Positions 16,476-24,997 are shown, numbered from the stretch's first letter. The stretch: 64,000 bases of DNA from Emticicia oligotrophica DSM 17448 (GCF_000263195.1 NC_018748.1:3720001-3784000); one strand, 5' to 3'. The notes: generated by a model not told the origin, from the sequence alone. Program-made: numbers and translations.

Positions 16476-16806
16476 TAAACTGACTTTGCGTCCGCTCTGA
16501 TAAGACGTCCGAAGGACGGCTGGCACGCTAACCAACCCAAGCCAGCAAAGCTGAATGCTGGAAGTAAATTTGCACGGAAAAATACAAAAAAGCAAATGAG
16601 TTGGATAAAACTTTGCGAGTCGAAGAAAAGTTAGCAAAAATACCACTCAGAGGATTTGTCGCAAGCCAACTATGCAAGCAGAAAAACCAACATGGCAAGC
16701 CAGAATGCTGTTTCGTCGCAAAAAATTAGGCGTTTGAAAGATTGAAAACTTAGCGAATTCGGCTCGTCGGAGGTTAAACTGTCAAACTATCTTAGCAGCA
16801 TACGGT
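16476..16806 (-). repeat. Family C cassette tail of the caspase-like unit
   Basis: No gene. Related to 2302-2633. It contains a CGTCC-GAA-GGACG hairpin (about 16506-16518) and ends at the gene side with TTAGCAGCATACGG. Short open frames here on both strands look incidental. Confidence 0.7.
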
Positions 16807-18498
16807 TTAAAATTTATTAATTATTAAACTATTCATAATTAAGTTAAAGAATTGAGAGTACACTTCTTTTGCTTTATTCAAATCAATGTATTTTTTATCA
16901 ATTTGAAAACTTACAATTAGGTCAAAGTGTTTATATGTAATGAAATATTGCTTGAAATAGAAAGTAGCATTGTAATCTATTCTCTTAAATTCATCTTCAA
17001 ATTCTAAAATTATACCATGACATCCATCAATAATAATACGTTTTTCACTTATTTTATTAATTTTTTCACTTGCAATCATTTCATAAATATATTCAGAATT
17101 GAGCTTAATATCTGCAATTTCTTTCAACATTTCCCTCGTCCAGTTTTCTTGAATAATGTCTGGATTCGATACAACTGTAAAAGTTGCTAATACAGTTTTA
17201 TCAAAGTTATTTGTCAACCATAAGACATGCGGACGCTTACCTTCTTTAACTGTCCAACTCAACGGTATTTCAACTTGAAAATCAAAACCTGTGGATTTTT
17301 CATTATTATTGGATTTAAGAGTTTTACGAAAATTATTTATAAATTCTTTTATTGGGTCAATGCGATATTCTGTTTTATTTGCCAATAAACACTCTAATAT
17401 TGGAGATGGTATTTCTCCATTAGCTCTTAATGATACTTCCTTCAAAAATTCAATGGCTTCTTCAAAAGATATATCATCATTTTTTAAATATTTTTCGAAG
17501 TGTTTTGTAACCATATCTTCATATTTCTCCCAACTATCTCCTAAGATTCCTCTTAATTTCTCAACTATATTTTCAGGTGAAGTACTATAGGTTATAGCCC
17601 ATTCGGTTTTTACCTTAAGAACATCTCTTCGCAATTGAGGGAATTTATTCTCAATTGTATCAAGCGTCTTACTTTGGCCTAAAAAATATCCATATGTTTT
17701 CATATGAATATTAAAATCTTCATTTGATATTTTATTTTCAGTAATTGATGATTTATTTTTATTAATATCTGTTCGGACTAATATCATTTGTCCATTTTCG
17801 TGTCCACCATTTTTAATTTCTCCATAAACAGGTTGTTGATTAGCAATATTACCTGTTTTTAGAATTACCTCATTTGATAGTTCAAGAATAGTTATATATT
17901 TATTTCGATTATTTGTAAGTTGCTCAATTAAGGAGTTGGTAAATGGGCTACCTTGTCCAGGTTTTCCATCCGACACAGTTTCAATCCCTCCTGATGCTAA
18001 ATACCATCTTGATTTTTTTGAATCTAATTTTTCGTAGCTTATATCAAAGTTATTATTAACACTTCTGGTAAGAAAAGTTCCAGAAAAACAAGAGTCAGAA
18101 ATCAAGAATATGTGCTTAGCATCTATATCTTCAATTTTATCTTTGATTAGAATATTTGGAATATAATCTACCGCTGAATCAGAAGCATCAAATGGTATCC
18201 AAGCCCCTTTGTTAGTATGTGTATTTATTTGTCCATGCCCTGCAAAGTATATTATTAAATTATCTTCTTTAAAAATTGAGAATTGCAAAGATGATAATTT
18301 CTCAATAATATTTTTTTGTGTTGCAGATTCATTATAAATAGGTTCAACAATCAATTCAAAACCGTAATTTTGAGTGAGTTCATTTATTAAATGTTCACAA
18401 CCCAATACCGCATTATTAAGATTTTTATATTTATCATTTTGGTATCTATCTATTCCAATTACCATTAGGTAATTTACTCGGTTATTAAAGTTATGCAT
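16807..18498 (-). CDS. Cassette gene: caspase-like (C14) peptidase
   Basis: 563 residues. The N-terminal caspase p20-type domain (residues about 8-240) shows VNYLMVIGIDRYQ, the catalytic His in LIIYFAGHGQ and the catalytic Cys in HIFLISDSCFSG. Residues about 265-400 form a helical region with sequence signatures of a small effector or adaptor module. The C-terminal 160 residues are a mixed beta domain with no name that I can give. Prokaryotic caspase-like proteases often act in anti-phage or cell-death systems, so a defence role is plausible but inferred. It is the cassette nearest the recombinase and by far the longest. The ATG lies 60 bases past the short palindrome at 18559. Confidence 0.85.
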   Translation of the reverse strand: MHNFNNRVNYLMVIGIDRYQNDKYKNLNNAVLGCEHLINELTQNYGFELIVEPIYNESATQKNIIEKLSSLQFSIFKEDNLIIYFAGHGQINTHTNKGAWIPFDASDSAVDYIPNILIKDKIEDIDAKHIFLISDSCFSGTFLTRSVNNNFDISYEKLDSKKSRWYLASGGIETVSDGKPGQGSPFTNSLIEQLTNNRNKYITILELSNEVILKTGNIANQQPVYGEIKNGGHENGQMILVRTDINKNKSSITENKISNEDFNIHMKTYGYFLGQSKTLDTIENKFPQLRRDVLKVKTEWAITYSTSPENIVEKLRGILGDSWEKYEDMVTKHFEKYLKNDDISFEEAIEFLKEVSLRANGEIPSPILECLLANKTEYRIDPIKEFINNFRKTLKSNNNEKSTGFDFQVEIPLSWTVKEGKRPHVLWLTNNFDKTVLATFTVVSNPDIIQENWTREMLKEIADIKLNSEYIYEMIASEKINKISEKRIIIDGCHGIILEFEDEFKRIDYNATFYFKQYFITYKHFDLIVSFQIDKKYIDLNKAKEVYSQFFNLIMNSLIINKF

Positions 18499-18558
18499 TG
18501 TTGAATGTCGATATATTCAGATGGTTGAATTTAAAAGTGTAATATTAGATGCTCCACA

Positions 18559-18603
18559 TTCCAACTAGTAATTAGACGAAAGGAGTATAATTACAAGTTG
18601 CTG
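18559..18603 (-). repeat. Short attC/attI-like palindrome next to the first cassette
   Basis: TTCCAAC (18559-18565) and GTTGCTG (18597-18603) frame arms CAACTAGTAATTA/TAATTACAAGTTG, with one mismatch. It is half the length of the other sites and sits between the recombinase and the first cassette, where an integron attI (or a minimal attC) would be. Confidence 0.5.
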
Positions 18604-18917
18604 ATTATAAGTTAGTTAAATGCTGCTTTTGTGCAGATTTTGAAACGCAATATTATAATAATTCTCGACATAAACTAATATTTCAATTTATTATTTATTT
18701 GTATAGATTATAAAATACTTATAGTTAGCTATTTATAGTTAGATAAATTATCATAACCTTGAGCTAAAAAATAAATTTGTACTAATTTTATCTAATTGAT
18801 AATCAAATAATTAAGTTTATACTTAGCCTCAATCCTTCGAGACAAGAAAACAACTTATAATATTTTAATATATTTGTATTAATTAAAATCTATTGATAAT
18901 CAGTAAATTATAGTTAA
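18604..18917. other. AT-rich gene-free stretch between palindrome and recombinase region
   Basis: No gene is seen. The DNA is very AT-rich and has recurring short words (TATAGTTAG near 18720 and 18733, TTGATAATCA near 18796 and 18892) that might be recombinase or host-factor binding sites, but they are weak. Confidence 0.4.
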
Positions 18918-19166
18918 GTGATAATTAGATTAAAACCCCAAATAATAAGACCAAAGTGGTTGATTGAAGGTCATCCTGATTATTTTTTCGCTGAAAATAA
19001 AAAGTTATATCGGGTTTCAACTCAAAGAGAAATCCGACTTATACTCATGGGCTATACCAAAGGTTATTACCTAAATCGTAAGTTTTTTAGTTTAAAACAA
19101 TTAAAAAGTCTAATCTATAAGATTGATGTCGAGCAGGTCGAACGGACTCCTAACATATCTAAGTGA
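18918..19166 (+). CDS. Small conserved-looking protein of unknown function
   Basis: 82 residues, basic (RLKPQIIRPKWLIEGHPDYF ... GYTKGYYLNRKFFSLKQLK). It resembles short Bacteroidota proteins of mobile regions, with a WLIEGHP start and a GYTKGYY core, which I know only as hypothetical. From 19110 its 3' end overlaps the 3' end of the convergent recombinase gene by 57 bases. It is the only plus-strand gene in the array apart from the IS91-like elements. Confidence 0.55.
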   Translation: MIIRLKPQIIRPKWLIEGHPDYFFAENKKLYRVSTQREIRLILMGYTKGYYLNRKFFSLKQLKSLIYKIDVEQVERTPNISK

Positions 19167-20276
19167 ATCTCGATGGATATGCGTATAACGCATCGTTGTT
19201 GTAATATTACTGTGCCCCAATAACTCTTGTATATGTCTGATATCAACCCCAGCGTCTAGTAAGTGAGTGGCAAAGCTGTGTCGCAAGGTATGAACACTCA
19301 CTTGTTTGTTTATTTTACAGTTATTAACCACGTTTTTGAATACAATCTGAATACTTCTTTCGCTAAGTGCTTCTTGTGTCAACTCATCTTCAAATAAATA
19401 TTGTTTGGGTCGGTAGGTACGATAATATTCTCGTAAAAGATTTAAAATATTATCCGAAAGTAAAACATATCGGTCTTTTTTGCCTTTACCATTTTTAACC
19501 AAAATAGTTTTATTATACTTATTGATGTTACTTAATTTTAAGGTACTAGCTTCTTTAATTCGCATACCCGTTGAGTAAATTAAACTAAAAATTGTTCGAT
19601 ATTTCAAACTTTTTGTGCGGGTCAAAATCTCTTCAATTTCAGCTTTACTTAAAACTGATGGTAATTGTTTGGGTTTGATTATTTTCGGAAGTTCAAAATA
19701 TTCACATGGTTCTTGTCCTAATACTTTTTCGCGGTAATATTTGTAGGTGTTGATGATTACATTGAGCGAGGAAGCAGATAAACCTTTTTTACTGACCAAG
19801 AAATCAAGGTATTTTTCGAAGGCTGATTTTGAAATGTTTTGGAGGTTTGAATTACCAAAATAATTAATTATTCGAATCATCTGACTCCTATAATTACTGA
19901 TGGTCTTTTGACTGTAATTTCTAACCCTCAAACTTCTACATAATTCAACAATAATCGGATGCTTATAAGCTTCATTGTAAGAAACCCGATTAGCCCAACG
20001 CCGCTGGGCAAACTTTGAGAAATACTGGTTAATTTCTTCATTACTCACTTGTGGCTTGTATTGAATAATCAGTTCTTTCGAAAATTTGCATTTATCTTTG
20101 CCAAACATTTTTCCAATCATTACAATATTGTGACGAGTGTTCGGAACAAGCCATCCTTTTCTTGATCGGCTCCACCTGCGTTCGGGAATTTTCGAAATTA
20201 TTGCATTAGAACTTAGGTCATTGAACCTAACTAAAAGAAAGTGTGCGTTTTGGGTGTCTTTAGTAACTTCAATCAT
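19110..20276 (-). CDS. Tyrosine recombinase at the end of the cassette array
   Basis: 388 residues. Residues about 1-75 form an extra N-terminal domain (RRWSRSRKGWLVPNT), seen in many Bacteroidota Xer-like recombinases. Residues about 105-190 are the SAM-like core-binding domain (SLRVRNYSQKTISNYRSQM). The catalytic domain follows, with Arg in YSTGMRIKEAS, HTLRHSFATHLLDAG, LLGHSN and the Tyr in TTMRYTHIH. The C-terminal SLRYVRSPFDLL resembles the end of integron integrases. The IntI-specific insert between the second and third catalytic patches is not seen. It reads in the same direction as the cassettes. A role in moving them is inferred from position. Confidence 0.9.
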   Translation of the reverse strand: MIEVTKDTQNAHFLLVRFNDLSSNAIISKIPERRWSRSRKGWLVPNTRHNIVMIGKMFGKDKCKFSKELIIQYKPQVSNEEINQYFSKFAQRRWANRVSYNEAYKHPIIVELCRSLRVRNYSQKTISNYRSQMIRIINYFGNSNLQNISKSAFEKYLDFLVSKKGLSASSLNVIINTYKYYREKVLGQEPCEYFELPKIIKPKQLPSVLSKAEIEEILTRTKSLKYRTIFSLIYSTGMRIKEASTLKLSNINKYNKTILVKNGKGKKDRYVLLSDNILNLLREYYRTYRPKQYLFEDELTQEALSERSIQIVFKNVVNNCKINKQVSVHTLRHSFATHLLDAGVDIRHIQELLGHSNITTTMRYTHIHRDSLRYVRSPFDLLDINLID

Positions 20277-20627
20277 TATTTACAGCAAAGTTTGTGATTC
20301 TAAATTACAAATTTTAATAGAAATAAATGTGTGTATCAAAAGATTTTTTAATGCATGAAGGTGAATTTTTAATGGTAGTTTAGTGCAGGAAATTAGATAT
20401 ATAGGTGTCTTAAACTGAATTTATTCAGTTTAAAGAAATCAAATCCGTTGTTTTTTTAGTCACGGAATTTATTCCGTAAAAATGAAGAAATAATCAAGAA
20501 TAGAAATCTATCAATAATTACTAGATAAATACGTCGAATTACAAAGTTTGGTGTACTTTGCGTTGAAATATGTAAAAACGAAATATTTAATATGTACTTA
20601 CTCCACAATTTTAAAACGCTGTGAATA
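20277..20627. other. Gene-free stretch with two strong hairpins
   Basis: No gene. Two perfect hairpins share the centre GAATTTATTC: TAAACTGAA/TTCAGTTTA (20411-20432) and ACGGAAT/ATTCCGT (20462-20477). This is also the edge between the accessory region and ordinary chromosome. Confidence 0.55.
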
Positions 20628-21272
20628 ATGTCTAATTACCTTTTTTCAAAAACAGCCTATATCAAAGGTGTACAATGTGAAAAACAATTGTTTCTTTATA
20701 AATATCATTATAAGCTACAAGACCCGCTTAGCCCTGAAATTTTAGCAAAATTCAAAGGTGGTCACGATTTTGAAGATTCCTATCGTGAAAAGCATTTTCC
20801 ATTTGCTGTAAATATTGAAAAGATTGCCAAGAACCGAAATGACTATGAAAGTCTGACCAAAAAAGCCTTACAAAAACAGGTTGCAGATATTTTTGAAGCT
20901 ACTTTTGTTTATCATGATGTTTTGGTAATGAATGATGTGTTGAGTAGGAGCAGTGGCCAATGGGAAATTCAAGAAATTAAAAATAGTGCTGAGTTAAAAG
21001 CAACCCATATCCAAGATATTGCTTTGCAATATTATGTTACTAAAGGAGCTTTAGAACAAGAATTATCTGCCAAACTTGTCCTTTTTGATGAAATAGATAG
21101 TTATAAACTGATTGATGTAACCGAAGAAGTAAGAGCTTTGCAAGTTGAAATTGCAAGTAATGTCAAGCATTTTAAAAATGTGTTAGCCTCGTCAAAAATT
21201 CCTGAAAAAGCGATTGGCGAACAATGTGAAATGCCTTATAAATGTAGTTTTTGGGGATATTGTCATCGTTGA
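20628..21272 (+). CDS. DUF2779-type PD-(D/E)XK nuclease domain protein, N-terminal module only
   Basis: 214 residues. KTAYIKGVQCEKQLFLYKYH at the start, GHDFEDSYREKHFP, the nuclease core with WEIQEIKNSAELKATHIQD (Glu-x-Lys) and a terminal CEMPYKCSFWGYCH cysteine cluster match the N-terminal nuclease part of DUF2779 proteins. Those are related to Cas4/AddB-type iron-sulfur nucleases. Full family members are usually more than twice as long; here the reading frame ends cleanly after the cysteine cluster and a terminator follows. It may be a natural single-domain form. Confidence 0.72.
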   Translation: MSNYLFSKTAYIKGVQCEKQLFLYKYHYKLQDPLSPEILAKFKGGHDFEDSYREKHFPFAVNIEKIAKNRNDYESLTKKALQKQVADIFEATFVYHDVLVMNDVLSRSSGQWEIQEIKNSAELKATHIQDIALQYYVTKGALEQELSAKLVLFDEIDSYKLIDVTEEVRALQVEIASNVKHFKNVLASSKIPEKAIGEQCEMPYKCSFWGYCHR

Positions 21273-21292
21273 GAATCTATTTCATCATGAAC

Positions 21293-21332
21293 AAAAAAGA
21301 GGTATCAAACATTATGCTTGATACCTCTTTTT
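21293..21332. terminator. Bidirectional terminator
   Basis: Perfect 15-bp stem from AAAAAGAGGTATCAA with its complement TTGATACCTCTTTTT and a 9-base loop, placed between two convergent genes. Confidence 0.85.
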
Positions 21333-21348
21333 ATGAATAAGACTTCAA

Positions 21349-22899
21349 TTAAACAATTTTAAGCTTTTGTCCTTTCTTTACTGAATTTGAACGTAAGCCA
21401 TTAATTTTCTTTATTTTTTCAATTGAAATACCACCGTAGCGTTGTGAAATGCTCCAAAGGGTATCACCTCTTTGTACAATATGATACTTCGGTTTTGATT
21501 TTTCAATAACTTTCTTCGATTTTCTTTCTTCTTTAATCGTACGTTCAACCTCCACAACCTCTTCAACATCATCAAGGATGACCAATCTCTGGCCTACCAT
21601 AATTTTGGAAGACTTTAAGTTATTCCAAGTTTTGAGGTCATACATATCTACATCAAACTTATCTGCAATTCTATTCAATACATCACCGCGTCTGACCGTA
21701 TAAGTTCTTTTCTTTACCTTTCTGATTTTCTTAATTTCTTCTTCTTCCTTCTCTGGTTCTACTTCTTCGATTGGCTCATTTGTACTGCTTAAAGTTGTAT
21801 ATTTAGGGTCTCCAATGATAAGAATACCATCTGATGATTTACTTGAAGCTACATTAGATGATTTCCCCGAAGAGGCATCTGCTAGCATAACTGATACTCC
21901 ATTGAGCTTTTGGGCTGAATCTAAAATCATTTGTCGATTCGCCTCAAAAAAAGCATAACTTTGAGCAGGAATTCTCAATTCAAATCCTCTTGAATGTTGA
22001 GGTAGAACTCCCTTCAAAATGGAAGGATTATGTTTCTGAATATCATCTAAACTAATACCACTTACATTCGAAAATGTTTCAAGGTCAAGATAGCCATCAA
22101 TAAGAATTTTCTCAACTGGCTCATGCTCCATTACTTCCTCTGGAAAAATACCATAGTCTCCAGCATGATGCATCATGTACATAATTGCTGTAAATTGAGG
22201 TACATAAGCACGTGTATCGCGGTGTAGATATGGGTGTAATTGCCAATAATTAGTAATATTACCCGCACGACGTATGGCACGACGTAAATTACCAGGGCCT
22301 GTATTATAAGAAGCTAATACAAGTTCCCAATCACCAAATATATTGTATAATTGGCGGAAATATTTACAAGCAGCCTCTGTCGATTTTTCAATATCCATAC
22401 GTTCATCAACGTATTCATCAACTCTTAAACCAAAATCTTTACCAGTAGGCTTCATAAATTGCCACAAACCAACGGCTTTGGCATGAGAAATGGCTTTGGG
22501 ATTTAGTCCCGATTCAAGCATCGAAAGATACTTAAGCTCGTCGGGCATATTATATTTGGCCAAATATTTTTCAAAAATTGGAAAGTAAAAGTTCTTCTTT
22601 TCAAGCATTCGTTTCGTAAAACTAGGCTTTTTAAAGATAAAATAATCTACAAAACTATGTACGATTGAATTGTATTGAAGCGGAATAGAACGTTGTAGGT
22701 TCTGAAATCCTTCTCTTACTTTATTTACATCGGCTGTAGGAATGAAACTTTCTACGCCTTTAGTTTCTTCTGTTTCAATCAAGGAATCTTCTACTGAAAC
22801 CGTAATTGCCTCTTCTGGTATAATTGATTGTGCTATTGTTGTAAGGGAGGCACAACCTAAAAAACTCGTTAGGACAAGGATTTTGTTGGCTATCTTCAT
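21349..22899 (-). CDS. mltD: Lytic murein transglycosylase with two LysM domains (MltD type)
   Basis: 516 residues. The signal peptide covers about residues 1-23. A lytic transglycosylase domain (about 95-240) carries the catalytic Glu in YLSMLESGLNPKAIS, followed by AVGLWQFM and ASYNTGPGNLRRAIRRAG. Two LysM peptidoglycan-binding domains lie at the C-terminus (YTVRRGDVLNRIADKF and YHIVQRGDTLWSISQRYGG). It cleaves murein glycan strands in the periplasm to anhydro-muropeptides. An acidic/lysine-rich linker (EPEKEEEEIKKIRKVKKR) precedes the first LysM. Confidence 0.92.
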   Translation of the reverse strand: MKIANKILVLTSFLGCASLTTIAQSIIPEEAITVSVEDSLIETEETKGVESFIPTADVNKVREGFQNLQRSIPLQYNSIVHSFVDYFIFKKPSFTKRMLEKKNFYFPIFEKYLAKYNMPDELKYLSMLESGLNPKAISHAKAVGLWQFMKPTGKDFGLRVDEYVDERMDIEKSTEAACKYFRQLYNIFGDWELVLASYNTGPGNLRRAIRRAGNITNYWQLHPYLHRDTRAYVPQFTAIMYMMHHAGDYGIFPEEVMEHEPVEKILIDGYLDLETFSNVSGISLDDIQKHNPSILKGVLPQHSRGFELRIPAQSYAFFEANRQMILDSAQKLNGVSVMLADASSGKSSNVASSKSSDGILIIGDPKYTTLSSTNEPIEEVEPEKEEEEIKKIRKVKKRTYTVRRGDVLNRIADKFDVDMYDLKTWNNLKSSKIMVGQRLVILDDVEEVVEVERTIKEERKSKKVIEKSKPKYHIVQRGDTLWSISQRYGGISIEKIKKINGLRSNSVKKGQKLKIV

Positions 22900-23062
22900 C
22901 TTTATTTCTTGATTAGCGAAGCTATTTTAATCTTTATTAATGGTACTAGGAAAGAAACCTTTTACCAAAAATAAATTATATCTGTTTTTTTGTCAAGTAT
23001 TTACGGTTTTATATTTGTATTTTCAAATATTTCTGAAAATACAAAAATTAAAACATTTATTG

Positions 23063-24478
23063 TTATTGCAATGAATTAGCGAATGCAAGCATTTCTGCTT
23101 CTTCAAAATTCTTGCCAAGAATTTGAATCCCTATGGGTAAACCTTCTGAGTTTTGGCCATTTGGAATCGAAATACAAGGATTTCCTATCACATTTGCTTG
23201 AACCGTGAAGATATCCATCAAAAACATTTGTAATTGGTCATCTGATTTTTCACCAATCTTTATTGCAGGAGTTGGTGTTGTTGGAGAAATCAGAAAATCA
23301 TATTTCGAAAGAATTTCATCCGTTGATTCTTTTATTAAACGACGAACCCTCTGTGCTTTCGTATAATAGGCGTCATAATAATCTGCACTCAGTACAAAAG
23401 TGCCCAAAATTATTCTTCGGCGAACCTCAGCACCAAACCCTTCCCCACGTGATTTTTTATATAATTGTTCGAGGTTTTTTACTCCCTCCGCACGATGTCC
23501 GTAGCGAACACCATCAAATCTCGAAAGATTCGAACTTGCCTCGGCTGTTGTTAGAATATAATAAGTAGGAAGAAGATACTTCATCAAGGGGTAGTCAACC
23601 GCTTCAACAATATGTCCTTGGGCTCTAAGTTGTTCTATTTTATTAGAAGTTTGGCGTTTGACATCTTCATCTAAACCTTCACTTTCGAGTGCTTCACGCA
23701 TGTAAGCGAGGCGATATTGTTTTTTAGGCGTAAGCTTTTCTGTGTATGCGGGCACTTCTTGGCTCGAAACTGTGCTATCATGTTCGTCGGCACCTGCAAT
23801 GATTTCAAGTAGGAGGGCTGCATCTTCTACTGTTTTAGTAATTGGACCTATACAATCAAAAGATGAAGCATAAGCGATGAGCCCCCACCTAGAAACACGA
23901 GAATATGTAGGTTTTAGACCTACCACTCCACAAAAAGCGGCTGGCTGACGAACCGAACCGCCAGTATCCGAACCCAAAGATGCCAAACACATATCTGCTT
24001 GAACAGCCACTGCCGATGCTCCAGATGAACCACCCGGAACACGTGTTGGGTCAGCAAAGTTTAGAGTAGGCCCGAATGCCGAGTTTTCATTGGAAGAGCC
24101 CATGGCAAATTCGTCACAATTTTGTCGACCAATGATAATCGCATCTTCAGCTAAAATACGTTCTACGGCAGTAGCTGTAAACTGAGATTGAAAACCATTT
24201 AATATTTTGCTTGAAGCTTGTAAACCATGATTTTCGTAGGCCAATACATCTTTCAAACCAATGACCATACCTGCTAAACGACCAGCAGTTCCATTATTTA
24301 TTTTTTTGTCAACTTCTTCTGCTTGTTTAAGAGCTTCTTCTGCATACACTTCTAAAAACACATTCAAATTTTTATGTGCTTCAATTTGCTCCAAATAGTG
24401 TTTCACCAACGATACACAGTTAGTTTCACCACTGGAAATGGCTTGTTTTACTTCTTTAAATGAATTGTATTTGGTCAT
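23063..24478 (-). CDS. gatA: Aspartyl/glutamyl-tRNA(Asn/Gln) amidotransferase subunit A
   Basis: 471 residues, the normal GatA length. The amidase signature is complete: the catalytic Lys in VIGLKDVLAYE, the serines in GGSSGASAVAV and SLGSDTGGSVRQPAAF, followed by GVVGLKPTYSRVSRWGL. It releases ammonia from glutamine for transamidation of mischarged tRNA with GatB and GatC, which are not in this window. It stands alone on the minus strand. Confidence 0.95.
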   Translation of the reverse strand: MTKYNSFKEVKQAISSGETNCVSLVKHYLEQIEAHKNLNVFLEVYAEEALKQAEEVDKKINNGTAGRLAGMVIGLKDVLAYENHGLQASSKILNGFQSQFTATAVERILAEDAIIIGRQNCDEFAMGSSNENSAFGPTLNFADPTRVPGGSSGASAVAVQADMCLASLGSDTGGSVRQPAAFCGVVGLKPTYSRVSRWGLIAYASSFDCIGPITKTVEDAALLLEIIAGADEHDSTVSSQEVPAYTEKLTPKKQYRLAYMREALESEGLDEDVKRQTSNKIEQLRAQGHIVEAVDYPLMKYLLPTYYILTTAEASSNLSRFDGVRYGHRAEGVKNLEQLYKKSRGEGFGAEVRRRIILGTFVLSADYYDAYYTKAQRVRRLIKESTDEILSKYDFLISPTTPTPAIKIGEKSDDQLQMFLMDIFTVQANVIGNPCISIPNGQNSEGLPIGIQILGKNFEEAEMLAFANSLQ

Positions 24479-24590
24479 TTTTTAACGCATTACAAAAGAT
24501 TACCTTGAATTTTTAGATTAAATATATCAAAAATTGCTTATGATTTTTTTGTGATTTGCTCTAAAAATTCAGATTATTTAAAAACAAAAA

Positions 24591-24628
24591 AACAACAGCC
24601 ACACAGTTTTAGGCTGGGTGCTGTTGTT
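24591..24628 (-). terminator. Terminator downstream of tatA
   Basis: Long stem with outer AACAACAGC/GCTGTTGTT and an inner CACACAG/CTGGGTG with one mismatch. On the minus strand it ends in a T-run, so it fits termination of tatA. Confidence 0.75.
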
Positions 24629-24693
24629 AAGGTGTTGCCCAATTTAAGTAGCCTGAGCGTAGCAGAAGGCAAATAAATTGAGCAAAAATATCC

Positions 24694-24870
24694 TTATTTA
24701 TCGTCTGATGCGGCTTTTTCGATATTTTCTTTTACTTCACGAGAAGCATCTTTAAATTCACGAATTCCTTTTCCTAATCCACGTGCAAGCTCAGGTAATT
24801 TTTTTGCACCGAAAAAGAAAAGAATCACTACCAAAATCAGAATCATTTCTGTACTTCCAAGACCAAACAT
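24694..24870 (-). CDS. tatA: Twin-arginine translocase subunit TatA/TatE
   Basis: 58 residues, too short for usual ORF cut-offs. It reads MFGLGSTEMILILVVILFFF, then GAKKLPELARGLGKGIREFK and a charged tail ending AASDDK. This is the standard TatA layout: one N-terminal membrane helix, the FGAKKLPEL hinge and an amphipathic helix. It forms the pore component of the Sec-independent export system. TatC is not in the window. A terminator follows at 24591-24628. Confidence 0.93.
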   Translation of the reverse strand: MFGLGSTEMILILVVILFFFGAKKLPELARGLGKGIREFKDASREVKENIEKAASDDK

Positions 24871-24997
24871 AATATTATAAAATTTAAAGTGTTTTTTGAC
24901 AATTATTTAATGGAAAGGGTTTTGTTTATCAAATATGCATCAAATATAACGTATAATTTGATACTACAAATGTATAAGTAAATTAGAAATTAAAAAA

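Noticed and set aside
3616-16806. Interpretation of each repeat block as a MITE or old transposon
   Set aside because: All blocks have the same orientation, alternate strictly with single genes, show no flanking duplications and keep paired arms of different sequence. This fits recombination sites better, though a non-autonomous origin long ago cannot be excluded.
19110-20276. Calling the recombinase IntI
   Set aside because: The insert typical of IntI is not visible and the N-terminal domain is foreign to IntI. Only position and the C-terminal end suggest an integron role.
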